From Adiantum capillus-veneris (lineage: Eukaryota > Streptophyta > Polypodiopsida > Polypodiales > Pteridaceae): a stretch of DNA of 64,000 nucleotides. Below are positions 23,968-35,096 of the stretch, piece by piece. The notes below the pieces were generated by a model, which had not been told where the DNA came from, made no database searches, and saw nothing but the letters and a program-made list of their open reading frames with translations. Each line of letters opens with the position of its first letter. Within the stretch, counting starts at the first letter, position 1. The DNA lies in assembly GCA_014529385.2 (NCBI GenBank), contig CM043942.1, positions 3,872,501 to 3,936,500 of the forward strand. Reading direction: 5' to 3'. Position numbers and translations under genes: made by a program.

Positions 23968-24302
23968 TGTTAACCCTCATGGCTCACGGACACCCTATCA
24001 CCTACGATGGACGTTCTAACCTACGGCGGACATTGTATTATTTATTTGGTAGAGTCAGGTACCAGGCTTGTCGGTCCAATAGGAAAAGGGTAAGAGTGAT
24101 CGCCGATGAGAGGCGCACTCTAATTGGAACATTCGAGGGATTAGTTGGCTAAGCATGGGTGCCCAAGTGTGAATGGGGTAAGCTCATATAAAAGTCAACT
24201 AAACCTAAAATTCACTCATTCTCTCATTTGTGCAATAGAAGAGTGCTCTTGCTCCATCTCCATCTCCATCTTCTTCTTCTTCACCTCCTTGTGTGTGTGT
24301 GT

Positions 24303-24339
<37 letters not shown>

Positions 24340-24596
24340 TGTGTGTGTGTGGGTGGGCAATCGAGCATTACGAAGGCACGACGGCGGCGGCGAAGCAGTT
24401 GAGCGTGGCGAAGCGGCGGCTCCTTCTTCTTCGCGGCGAGGAATCCTCCACAAAGCAAGCGTAGAGCGGTGAGTGACACACCATCGCCTTCGTTGAGCTT
24501 ACTAGTTTAGGCTTTTTGTGTGCTTGGAGCCATTTGTGGCTCGCACACGGTGTATCGGCAAGTTCCTTGCATTGACACATGCGACATACGCGCACA
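23968..24596 (+). repeat. 3' LTR of the gag-only element
   Basis: 629 bp, starting TGTTAACCCTCATGG and ending GCGCACA. TATAAA lies at 24187-24192 and the (GT)n(GA)n(GT)n block at about 24292-24352. It is flanked by GTCAT at 24597-24601. Confidence 0.93.
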
Positions 24597-24665
24597 GTCA
24601 TTACCAACATATCCATGCCTTCCTCTTACAGCTTGATCTCCTCCACTGCAAAAGGCTTCTGTGCC
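24597..24665 (-). pseudogene. menB: NS/MENB exon 3, upstream part
   Basis: This begins after the acceptor TTTTGTAG (the AG is complementary to 24667-24666) with GTEAFCSGGDQA, the oxyanion-hole and substrate-loop motif of naphthoate synthase, and runs to GGT-AATGAC. The last five bases (GTCAT on the plus strand, 24597-24601) are the target-site duplication of the LTR element that interrupts the exon. Confidence 0.9.
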
Positions 24666-24726
24666 CTACAAAACAATGTCATCCCAGTATGGATTTAATA
24701 TTTACGTAATTACGTCAAATTTTGTG

Positions 24727-24828
24727 TGATCACAAGGTGATCACAAGGTCTTGTTGACACATTTACAAGACCTTGTGTGATCACAAGGTCTTGTTGACAC
24801 ATTTACATGATCACAGTAAACATGATCA
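24727..24828. repeat. Subterminal repeats of the hAT element
   Basis: GTGATCACAAGG occurs three times, and the segment AAGGTCTTGTTGACACATTTACA twice, with inverted copies in between (ACAAGACCTTGTG). The palindrome TGATCA recurs through the block. Such clustered short repeats near transposon ends are typical transposase-binding regions, which is an inference here. Confidence 0.6.
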
Positions 24829-25019
24829 CACATAAACCGGTTTAGGGTGACTTGCAAACCCACAAAAATCCCGTCGGACTTTTCTGTTTCCCCAGCGGGC
24901 CCGCCGGGTATTATAATTTTCCCTGCAGGCCCGCCGGGGAAACAGGAAAGCCCGGCGGGCTATTAGCGTTATATATACGCGGGCCCGATCGGACCCGCTG
25001 GGTGTATTAGCGCTTTCGT

Positions 25020-25133
<114 letters not shown>

Positions 25134-25866
25134 CGCTTGTGCCACCTTTGCAGGTACGTCGAGAGGAGAGATGAGAGAGGGGGTCGTGTGGGAGCGTGCT
25201 CTGCATCGTAGTACGCGACAGCAACAGAGTACCTAACCACACGATCCGGGTATGTGTTGTGTGTGTCTATGTATGCGTTGTGTGGTAGCGTGATTTTTGT
25301 CTTAGTGCACGGCAGTAATAAGGTACCTTACCACACAATGGGAGTGTGTGTGTAAGTTGTTCTACGGAATAGTGCTTATCACGGGGGCATCACCTCGGTG
25401 ACGCGGGGAAGATGGTGTCCTTGTGGTAAGTATTGGCTTACTGTTTGGGTACTACGTCAGTAATGCGACGAATCTAGTATCCTTATGGTAAGTCAACTTC
25501 CCTTCCCCTTTCCCAAAAAACATATGGGCATTGATCGATAACGCAGCTATATGATGTTCGTATGTAGGCCATTGTTTTTCCTTAGATTCAGGCTGCACTC
25601 GTCGAAAATGCAGCTAATAGAGTGTCGTTTGTTAGAAGCATATGTTTTTGCATAAATGTGGCCTTCAGGTCGTTAACCCGGCCGTACGAATGTCATATAA
25701 GTTGTATGTGCATGTGCAGTTAATTTTTAAGTATTTTAAATATATGAAATACTTGGTCGGTAACTCGGCTGTGAAGGGTATTTCATATACAAAATGTATG
25801 AATTGTTTGTTTTTGTAGTTTTAACTGTCCATTTGAAATTATATACTAGCTAATCATATTTAAAAG

Positions 25867-26062
25867 AATACTTTATTCATCAATTATTTCTATTTTAAAT
25901 GTTCCATTTATATAAAATACTTTATTCATCAATCATCACTATTTTAAATGTTCCATTTATATAGAATACTTTATTCATCAATCATTGCTATTTTAAATGT
26001 TTCATTTATATAGAATACTTTATTTATCAATCATCGCTATTTTAAATGTTCCATTTATATAA
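25867..26062. repeat. Four tandem copies of a 49-bp unit
   Basis: Units starting AATACTTTATTCATCAAT at 25867, 25916, 25965 and 26014 are exactly 49 bp apart, with a few substitutions each. The block is AT-rich and lies in the gene-free stretch upstream of the kinase-like gene. Confidence 0.9.
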
Positions 26063-26643
26063 ATTACATGTAAAAAAATATTTGCACACAAATTGCATGT
26101 TTAATATCCGTTTTTAATCTTTTTAAAGGACTCTCAAGCATTATCACTAGTTTTAATGCTTCATTTACATAAATTCTTTGCAGAAAATCTAAATTTCATA
26201 CAATTTGCATGTTAAATATTATTTTGTATCTTTTAAAGAGCATCAATTATCATCGCTTTTTGATTGCTACATTTACATAAGTTCTATGTAAAAAAGTGTG
26301 TGAACACAATTTGCTAGTCCAATTTGTATACTTCCAATGTTTTAAATGTTTTTGAATATTTTAAGTCGGTGTGTGCTTTGTTTGAATAAGTATGTGCGCA
26401 CGGAGAAAAATGTATTGTTTGGTCTGAATTAAGTTCTTATAAACCATTTGTTTGAACTGCATTTTATATGTGTAACAGATTACAATTTTAAGTGAAGATT
26501 ATATTCAATGTTTATCAGTATTTCCATAACATTTGTTAAAGTCTTCAAGTGGTGGTTAAGAGTTTACCTAAGAAAGTGTGAGAGTGTTAGTGTCATTCGC
26601 AACCATGAATTTGTGTTTGATATGTTGTTTTTGTATTGTCCAG

Positions 26644-28169
26644 TGCAAATATGACGCCAGATCGAAAGAAATGTATCATGTGTGCCATTCGTAAAGAATG
26701 TATTTTGGAAATCTCATCATTTGCAGCTGATTGTATACAAAAGATTAGTGAAAGCGATTTCTACATCAAAGACATCACTAGCGCTATATGGGAGAACACA
26801 GGGCGCAGGTTGCGACTTGAAGGCCAATACGAGTTGTTGAGTCCAACTAGGATACGAGAATTTGACCCCCACCACAAGGTCAGGACAATATTGGGCAATA
26901 TGAAAGTATGTTGCAGAGACTTAAAGGAAGATATCCCACCTACTTACGACATGTCAAAACTAGAGCTATGGGATAAATTGTGGGAAGAATAGAAGGTAAA
27001 GATGAAGCGTGTGAAAGCGTAGGACCAAGAAACTTTACCCAAGAGATTGAAGATGGCCCAAGATGCGCAAGCAGCTTTGGGAGATCGATCCGATGCCAGC
27101 GACACCGGCACAATCATGCGCACTGCTTGAATGCAAAGTGCACTCATCTTGTCGGCATCCCTCATGAAACCTTGGTAGAAGGTATGAGGATTGGAGTAGG
27201 CTCCTTCGGTGTGTGCACATTGTACACTATCAAAGGCATCTCATTTTTTCCAGACCACATTTCATATGTGGGAAAATGTTACAAGGGAGAGAGTGAGGCG
27301 AAATTTGACAGCTTTCAGACAGAGCAAGGAATGAAAACGCTTCACCCTCCATTGTAAGGTGCATTGGGTTTACTACACAAGCTCCTTGGATCACGATATT
27401 CCCATACTACAATGGGGGTACCGTGGGCGACATGATGTGCCACTTACCGTTCGCTCACAGATTGTTCAGACGACACATGCACAGGCTACACCACGGCTGG
27501 AGGTCATTGCCTATAGAAAACAACCCTGTAAGCGAGATAGACATGGTGCGGATCAAAGCACTGGTCGAGCAGATGTCGGCAATTTGTCATGCCTTAATCG
27601 ACGACGTTGCGGCTGCCCACTCGGCCGGTATAGTGCACAGTGACCTGCACCCGTTCAACGTAATGTTGGACTTCACTCGCGCCAATAAACCCTGCATCGG
27701 TATCATTGATTGGGGTATGATGCTGAGAATACCTGCTAAGCGCGTAGCAAATAATTATTTGTCTCCAAGCGCACAGTCGAACGAAGCAGTTTTGAATGCA
27801 CAGAGAGCAGGGAACACCGAGATGGCTAAGCGACCGTGGATTGCTCGCGAACTATACGATCCACCGTGCGCAGATGCATACACAAAAACCAGTGACATTT
27901 ATGCGTTGGGCTACCTGTTCGACATGCTGGCAGATTTTTGGAGCGCAGCCAGAAAATTTTATTTTCCAGACGAAGTTTTTCACCACCCGGACGAAGATGT
28001 TATGAGGGCTATTCAAATTAAAGTAGATTGTTGGATGAAGTTAAAAGAGCGAAACCAAAGAAGGAATGCTTCTGACGTGTTGATATTTTTCAAAGAACAT
28101 TTAAAGACAGACCCTAACCCTGTGCAACGTCCACTTGTTGAACTTGCACCATCATTTTATCCGATTTAA
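26644..28169 (+). pseudogene. Protein-kinase-like gene remnant inside the hAT element
   Basis: Three open segments in different frames line up. The first (ATG at 26651, to 26992) is an N-terminal region with no known motif. The second, ending at 27357, contains a glycine loop GVGSFGVC (about 27191-27216) and VGKCYK. The third, about 27345-28169, has VHSDLHPFN in the catalytic-loop position (about 27630-27660) and IIDWG in place of DFG (about 27703-27717), and ends ELAPSFYPI before TAA. The third joins the second if one base near 27345 is extra, giving IVRCIGFTTQAPW across the join. The kinase fold is recognisable, but the catalytic Asp environment (HSDLHPFN rather than HRDxKxxN) is unusual. 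The likely origin is capture of a host or element gene. It is broken by at least two frame changes. Confidence 0.65.
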
Positions 28170-28446
28170 ACATTTCTATGATATACATGTTTTGTCAAGT
28201 GTATTCTTTTTTTTATTGAAGTGTATTATCTGGTTTGAAGTGGTTCACCTAATTGAGTCAATTATCTTTAATCATTTCAAATTTGTCATTTAACTGTCAA
28301 TATTTCAAATTTTCCTTGTGGTTCAATTAGTCCCATTTGAAGTGGTGGTTTTTAGTGGATTTCGTGCAGTGTCCCAATGAGTGAGATATATATTTGCCAA
28401 TGATATTAAATATTTGCCACTCTATTGACTGCAGCTCTAAGAGAAA

Positions 28447-29467
28447 ATGGCCGATCAAAAATAAGATATCGGCACCCAATCATTGCCTGATGATCAACAA
28501 CAAGCGGCTATTAATGCATTTCAGCGCATGAAGTCTCTGGCACACGGCATGTCACCACAACAAGCGACGCGTACTGCTCACCAAATCTCAAAGTGGGCAA
28601 ATCCAAACCATATGCCATGTAAAGAAGTGACAAAAGACATGATCAAGACAATATGGCCATGTAAGGACGCAGAGATCAAGAAAGGAAGGTGGAAGGTTTT
28701 GAAGTGCACCCATGATGGTATCAAAGATAACGCTGAGAGGATTTATTTGGAGGTTTATGGCCATCCCCGGCACAATGCATATTGTGCGCTATATTTTATC
28801 AAAATGTTATATGTTCACTTTGTGTAACAGTGACCAGTAGACTTCTCGTCAAAGGAGACAACTGTTGCCACTCATGATTTAAGGGAGAGTTGTGTCACTT
28901 TCACTCGAGATGAGTTGGCATTGATAGTGGAAGGCGCCGACCTATAATTAAAGAGAGAAGGATATTTATACGACACAGTTGGCAGAGAAAGATGCAAAAA
29001 TAACACGTCTTTCTATAGCCACCCAAACACCGCAACCCTCACAAGTCCGGATGGAGAAAAGCATTCACCACTTAAGTCAGGACGTTAAAACCCTAACACA
29101 GCGAGTGAATCCAACACCTGTACAAGGGACACACATCATCCACCTTATCTTGCATCCGGAGTTGGTCCCCTCGTCTACTTTAGATGCATCCTCATCTTCC
29201 CAATATCCAGTGTGCTATAAGAATTTTGATGGATGGAGTGGGTACTATACATTGACATGTGGTCACTATTATCATTTAGTTTGTCATATTTGTTTGATGC
29301 AAAACAATAGTCGATGCGCAATAAGTTCACAAGATATTCCACAAGGAATATATATTATGTTTGGCATGGCAAACGAATATAAATTCAAGCAAGCACTCCC
29401 AGATACCCCTAGCACAATTAGAAATCTGTTTGATGAGCAAGATGCTGCTTCAGAGCAACACAATTGA
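28447..29467 (+). pseudogene. Coiled-coil/RING-like gene remnant inside the hAT element
   Basis: The ATG at 28447 opens a frame with an early TAA (codon 6), then runs to 28827. A second frame from about 28850 to 29467, with one TAA in it, gives a heptad-like Glu/Lys/Leu stretch (GYLYDTQLAEKDAKI) followed by a Cys/His cluster: PVCYKNFDG, LTCGHYYHLVC, NSRCAI. This spacing recalls a RING-H2 finger in which the first Cys is Tyr and the last Cys is Ser. RING fingers act in ubiquitin ligases, but with zinc ligands missing and stops present I infer no activity here. It is the downstream neighbour of the kinase-like remnant on the same strand. Confidence 0.55.
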
Positions 29468-29599
29468 AATCGACAAACTATGTAATATCGTGACAAACTA
29501 TGTACTATCAAGAATATTTTGCATTGTAATTACTCAAAACACATTTGAATACAAGGTCTTTTACAATGGTTTTTGACATTTACTCATTCTACTCTCAAG

Positions 29600-31867
29600 C
29601 TATATTGAATCAGTTGAGTTGTTATCCGGTTCTAAGTCTGAGTTTTGTGGTTCTCCTTGTAATTCAACCTCCATATCTATTATCAAATTCTCTTCTATTT
29701 CGTCTACAGTGCATTGAGATACACCAACATTGAAATCTTCTTCATTTTCATTTTGACAATCATACAACCAGGTTGGCATTTTCTCCTCGTAGCCAACACT
29801 TTCGATGTGATTCAGTATCTTTTTGTTGCAATACATATACACTAATTTCTCTGCTCTGTCTGCTAATAGTCTATTGCGAATAGTGCTGTGAACATACTTG
29901 TACATACTCCAGTTTCTCTCTAAACTTGAATTTATTGCACATTAGGCGAGTACTTTCATTGCAAGAGGACGTAAGATAGAGTAATGCTCTCCACCATTCA
30001 TCATCCACCACTTCCATGCAGGTTTCTCTTTTGCCATTACCTGTACAAAATCATTCGCAAAAGGTCCTTATTTTAATCTAAATGCACTCATTTCTTTGAT
30101 GCAATAAATTAGGTCATGAACGTTGGAGTAGAACGTGTTGACCACGTGATAGAAATCGCCTACCATCTATGTATTGGACATCAAATCTAAATTCCAATAC
30201 TCTAGATCGAGCATGTAAGCCACGCTATGGAGTGGACTATGAGCGCTCTTCCACCTTGCATGAAAATACTTAGCCAAAATTTTCCACTGTTTGCCAGAGA
30301 ATGGTAATCGCCACTCCTTATCTACTACAGACTCTTTCAGCTCTTCAGGATTTTCAAGACTCTGTTGGACTGACCACCATGTCATCCACACTTTGCCCAT
30401 GTTTCGCGCCCTTTGATCAATATTGCGGACCGCGAACATAACAGGCATCATTACATGGTATACATCCATTACACTCCTCCACCAAGCAACCTTGTTTACA
30501 TTGCCACGTAGACATGTAATTTTATCTTTCACTGTTTCTTTCTGCTCAAGCTGCCATTCATCAAAGGCCGCACAATTGAATGTGTCAATCACAACAAATT
30601 TATTACAGAGAAGTGATTCCAATGTATAAAAGTGTGTGCAGAAACGAGTTTCATCAAGAAGTTCTAGCATCACTAACATGCCATCCTATACAAATCGAGC
30701 ACTCTTTGTCGTTTCAAGATAAATTTCACAACTTGACGTGCTGTATCAATTATTTTGGCAAACCATGTGGTTTTTTCGCTAGTGTACCAATCTTTCAGCA
30801 CCAAGTTTAAGCTGTGCGTATTACAACTATTGGAAAAAATGTGTAGAAAGTGCTTCTTTATTAATTTACTAGCATTTTTACAATTCTTTGCGTTGTCCAT
30901 CACAACTTGAACGATATGTTCAGCACCAATTTCTTTAATTACATCAATCAAGACCTCAAAAATGTATTTGACACTTTTAATTGCACCAGAACTATCAATC
31001 GCCTTTATAAATGTTTCTCTCCTTGGACAAACTAGCATTACATTGATCAACGGTCTTCTCTGAACATTTGACCAACCATCACTCACAATCGTACATCCTG
31101 AAAGCGAGATATTCCCAAGTATTATTTTGCCAACATTCTCTTTGACTTCGATGTAACAATTTTCCAAGAAAACATTTCTTATCGTGTGATAAGAAGGAGA
31201 TGAAAATCCTGGACCAAACTCACCGATTTTCTTATCCTGGACCAAATTCTTATCGTGTGATAAGAAGGAGCTGAAAATTCTGGACCAAACTCACCGATTT
31301 TCTTCCAAGCAGCCTTCCAATGATTGTTGTCTACCATGACCAAAGCACTTCCAGTAAAGAATATTGCTTTGGCGAGTGCTGTTGGTGCTTCTTCTAGAGA
31401 CTGCACTCAAAGCTTTGATGTAATGATTTTTGACGCATTTTGACAAAGTCCACCTTCATTGTGACGTTTAAAAGGAATACTGCCTGGAATTTTCTCTCCT
31501 TGCGCAGGTTGCTCTCCAAGGTTAGTTGGCATCACTACAGGATCTGCAGAGTTAATATTTGACTCTGGGAACTCTTGATTTGAAGGCACAGAGCTATATA
31601 TTTGTCTTCTCTTGCCACCCTTTTTGGCGAGCTCTTCTCTCAAACGCTTTACAACTGCAGGTGCCTAAGAATGTTCACATTTTCTACAAATTTTTTTTGC
31701 GCTACCCAGAAAATGATCCCTAATACGTGGTGCACCACCATATTTTGTTGTGTGACAAAATTTAGATTGCCACTCCATATATCGGCCGCATATGTTGTGA
31801 GCATAATCCCACTCTTTGCCAGGAGCTTTTTTATTCTTTGGCTTCTTTGTACCACTTGTGCCCACAT
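29600..31867 (-). pseudogene. hAT transposase remnant (BED finger, DUF659, C-terminal dimerisation region)
   Basis: Read from 31867 downward: a BED-type zinc finger (WDYAHNICGRYMEW, then CH..KYGGAPRIRDHFLG); a low-complexity stretch; a DUF659 core (31245-30673) with SGCTIVSDGWSN, VVMDNAKNCKNA and a SNSCNTHSLNL motif; a middle region (30679-30167); and the hAT dimerisation region with ERNWSMYKYVH and RNRLLADRAEKLVY (about 29940-29820). Stops and frame changes separate these parts, and a 71-bp duplication disrupts the start of DUF659. The protein would cut and join element ends. This copy is inactive. Confidence 0.8.
31177..31304. repeat. 71-bp tandem duplication in the hAT transposase
   Basis: A 57-bp segment starting TCTTATCGTGTGATAAGA at 31177 recurs at 31248 with two changes. 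It begins with a perfect 7-bp inverted repeat (TCTTATC, GATAAGA). Confidence 0.9.
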
Positions 31868-31899
31868 TTTGCTACATTGCTTTTAAATTAAAACTGAAG

Positions 31900-32826
31900 A
31901 GAAAAGAACAAGATATTACAAACTCAAAACAATTTTTTTATTTTCAATATATATTATAATTTAAAAACCATTCAATATGAAAGTAACCATGATGCACAAT
32001 ATGAGATTTTCAATGCACGCTAGTCAATCCACATATCAATCACCTATATTGTGAGCAACCATACACATTGCAATGTGATCTATACATGGCGCAATAACCA
32101 TAACAATGCTATGAATCTCTCTATGCAATTATTATTATAATGATTATTTATATGTCCATTTTGATTTGCAAACAATAAGACACATCTAATTTCATTTGCT
32201 ACAAAAAAACAAACGAAAGCAATCAAATATATAATTGGTCATTTCATGCACTAATGATCTATCGTAATAAATAATGCAATCTCTGTATAAAACAATGCAT
32301 GAACTAACGCAAATAAATCTTCAATATAATCACCCAATTGGGGACTACTTGTACCCAGTGAAAGATTGTAGCCCACCCATGCAACCAATTCAATATAAAA
32401 AAGCTATTTTAACCCAATCAAGGATTATATCTCTTATATTGTAAATCAACTCAAATATAAGACTTCAAGGATCTTTATATGCCCGGTACACTAGTAGAGG
32501 ACATCCGACCCTTGACTATCGACTCGTCATTTACATATGCTCATCTTCTAAAACCAATTACAGCCCTCATTTGGACCAATGGCTTCTTCGCAATGAGCAT
32601 GATTCCCCAAGTTTTTAGTTGTTTTGGTTCCGTACCTTTATGTCGGTAAACGATTAAAATTTTTTAGAAGTGGTTACCGAATTAAGAATCATGTACGGCC
32701 CAAAAAAGGACCCGTGACTCTGTAACCTTAGGTCAATTCACAAGGAGATGAAAATACCCGGCACTTGAATACACTCCCCAAGGATTTGCCTAGATAAAAG
32801 ACCAGGGTTAGCACACTATTTACTAT
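31900..32826. other. AT-rich noncoding part of the hAT element
   Basis: No ORF or repeat beyond short AT-rich runs. It lies between the transposase start and the right GC-rich inverted block, so it may hold the transposase promoter. No clear TATA box can be assigned. Confidence 0.5.
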
Positions 32827-33261
32827 ATATAATTACTCCCACCAGGCTTTTTCATTTTCCCGACGGGCCCGCCGGGCTACTGCATATACCCAGCGGGCCC
32901 GCTAGGAAAATGAAGATGCCCGGCAGGTCTCACAGGGAAAATTTAAAAGCCCGGAGGGCTAACCGGCTCTATAGGTTTTTGCAAGTCAAAATCAAAGTCA
33001 CGTTAACAATTAACGTGATCACATGATTTTTTTGTGTAAATACTAGAGTTATTTACGTAATCACCCGATCGTGATTACGTTAATGAAATCCATGCATCCC
33101 AGACCCGATAAAACTACGGATTTTTGGATCCAATTTTGGAGCATGCTACCCACAAGGTTGCTAAGAATTCAAGGGAAATTAATTAAACCTAGCTGAATCA
33201 ATCATGTAGCATGTGAGATTCAAAATATGAACTCGGCACAAAAGTTTTAGAGATAGCAGAC

Positions 33262-33384
33262 CTGGCCTGTGAGGATGACTACTCCAACATCTGGGTTGTC
33301 CTTGGCATGAGAGAAAACTCGTTGCAGCTATGCGACTGTCTGGGGCTGAAAATCATTCCTCCTTGATGGCTGATTGATGGTAAT
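33262..33384 (-). pseudogene. menB: NS/MENB exon 2 (nonsense codon)
   Basis: The exon follows the acceptor TTTGGTAG and ends CAG before a GTCTGC donor. Its 41 codons read ITINQPSRRNDFQPQTVA, then TAG (33330-33328), then LQRVFSHAKDNPDVGVVILTG. The ITIN.P.RRN.F.PQTV and VGV.ILTG patterns are the crotonase-fold start of naphthoate synthase. The stop stands where family members usually have a charged residue, so a single GAG to TAG or AAG to TAG change would explain it. Confidence 0.85.
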
Positions 33385-33672
33385 CTACCAAAGAGAGAGT
33401 GAGGACAAACACAAAACAGCTTGTGCACGCTTAACAGCCTGAGGATACTACAATGCGAACCCACAGAAACACACCTAAAGAGAAGAGACGTGAATGCGCG
33501 TGCACAAACACACTCACATAGACTCAAGAATAAAGGTACACAAAGCATCAACACGAAGTTTTCACACTTAAATCACTAAACACGCACACACACCACACAC
33601 ATATACAAACACACAAGCATAAATCTAAGCAATTCAGTGTCTCATACACAGAGAGAAAGGAATGCGGAAAAC

Positions 33673-33891
33673 CTTCGAAATGGCTTCGCCTGCTGCCTTC
33701 TCGTAGAGCAGGTCCTCAAGGGCGGGGCCAGAGGACTCCGGGCCAACCGGCAAGTCCCCATGGATTCTGTCGTAAGAAGACGAGGCAGAGCAAGGGTAGG
33801 GGTGAAGAGGCACAGAGGCGGCAGCAAGGGGCACAAGGTGCCTAGCGAGGGCAGCTACTCACTGCAATGCTCTCTCTGCAGTATTATCCAT
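33673..33891 (-). pseudogene. menB: NS/MENB exon 1 (nonsense codon 11)
   Basis: The ATG is at 33891-33889 and the open stretch runs 73 codons to AAG followed by a GTTTTC donor. Residues 1-10 are MDNTAERALQ, codon 11 is TGA (33861-33859), and VAALARHLVPLAAAS follows. If codon 11 was CGA, residues 11-19 give R-V-x5-H-L, a perfect PTS2 nonapeptide. Residues 40-47 (YDRIHGDL) and 61-73 match the naphthoate synthase N-terminal region. This exon is GC-rich against AT-rich surroundings. The 3' neighbour is intron 1 (33672-33385). Confidence 0.8.
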
Positions 33892-34336
33892 GTAGTAGAT
33901 AGTGCAGCTATTGGCACTAGGTGTTAATAAGCACTTAATTAATGAAATCTGGGTGCACCTTACACTTCAGCCAAATTGAGAAACCAATGGATCTACACTT
34001 TTGGATGAAAAAGTACTCTAGGCAGTTTTTGTTAATTCCATTCATAGAAATTGTGTCCACCTACAGAACAGAAAGGATAGTGCAAGCAAAAATAACGATA
34101 TGCTGCCAAGTTATACATGGCGTTAACAAAGTTTGCGCTCTAATCATCCTCTGAGAAAAGGGGTAGCTAGACTAAGAAGTCTACACTAAGGTGCCTGTAT
34201 CTACTAACTCCAATCCATCAATGTAAACCATGTCGACAATGCCATGAGATCGCAAGTTAGAGTGACTATCCTTTAGTTAAGATCACATCTCCCACATTGA
34301 GGGTGTGTGTGGATGATTTGAAAGGTAATAATCCAA

Positions 34337-34392
<56 letters not shown>

Positions 34393-34794
34393 ATTGTACT
34401 ATCAACAAAGTTGAGCTCTAGGCATCTCCATGAAGTCAAAACTTGTATGGTCCTCACATCTTGTGTGGGTAAACTCCCCAAGGAAGTCCAAAGGTGACAA
34501 CTTGAATGATCCTCCGCATCTCCTGAGTAAACTCCCCAAGGAAGTCCAAAGAATTGAAGCTCCACTCCAGCTTGTAGAGCAAGGCCTAGTCAACGACCAA
34601 GAAGAGATCTAGATCCTCTTTGTCAGGACAAGAGAATGCTCCTTTGTAGGCAATGTATAGTCACATGAAGGTCTAATCATAAGTCTTTGTCCGTGCAACG
34701 GATGGTGGTGCCCTCTCTAGGACATTGATTTCTCATATGCCATGATCACAGTCATATCTCTCATAAGTCCACTCGCAATGGTTTATGTACTGAT
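33892..34794. other. Upstream flank of the NS remnant, no other gene seen
   Basis: This would contain the former promoter of the naphthoate synthase gene (minus strand). A (GA)n tract of about 25 repeats lies at 34341-34390. A partly duplicated segment around CTCCCCAAGGAAGTCCAAAG occurs at about 34477 and 34528. Confidence 0.5.
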
Positions 34795-35021
34795 TGTTGG
34801 AATTAGGGTTTCAGAGAAACGCACACAGCTTGGAGAAGACAAAGGAAGCTCAAGGCACACAATAGAGAGTGTGTTACTTAGTGTGCAATGGAAAGATAGA
34901 TAGCCCTAGAGTGATGGGCGTATATACAATGCTCGGGGGAAAAAACCTCCTAAAGAGGGAAAAAATGCCCCGGTGGTCCTAGTGTGTTCACACACATCAC
35001 TACCACATGTATATGGTAACA
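34795..35021 (-). repeat. 3' LTR of the second copia element
   Basis: On the minus strand it starts TGTTACCATATACATG and ends TTCCAACA. It is adjacent to the purine tract complementary to AATCCCCCCTGG. Confidence 0.92.
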
Positions 35022-35096
35022 AATCCCCCCTGGAGTGATGCGGTGAACGAGAGCTGGCACATGAGTAAAGGGAAGTGCCATGCCCTGAGGACATGA

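Larger units (their letters stand above)
10564..24596 (+). mobile_element. Gag-protease-only LTR retrotransposon (tRNA-Asp primed), interrupted by a copia element
   Basis: LTRs of 631 bp (10564-11194) and 629 bp (23968-24596) start TGTTAAC and end CGCACA. A 5-bp target duplication GTCAT flanks the element (10559-10563 and 24597-24601). A primer-binding site matching plant tRNA-Asp follows the 5' LTR, and a polypurine tract precedes the 3' LTR. The LTRs differ at about 20 positions by eye, plus microsatellite length. Without the nested copia insertion the element is about 8.8 kb. It encodes gag, zinc knuckles and a retropepsin-like segment in one frame, with no reverse transcriptase, RNase H or integrase. 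It is therefore a nonautonomous TR-GAG-like element that would rely on pol supplied in trans, probably by a tRNA-Asp-primed gypsy relative. It lies antisense to the NS gene, inside exon 3. Confidence 0.9.

Noticed and set aside
34430-34612. Short ORFs around the (GA)n at 34341.
   Set aside because: They derive from a microsatellite and a partial local duplication. No motif.
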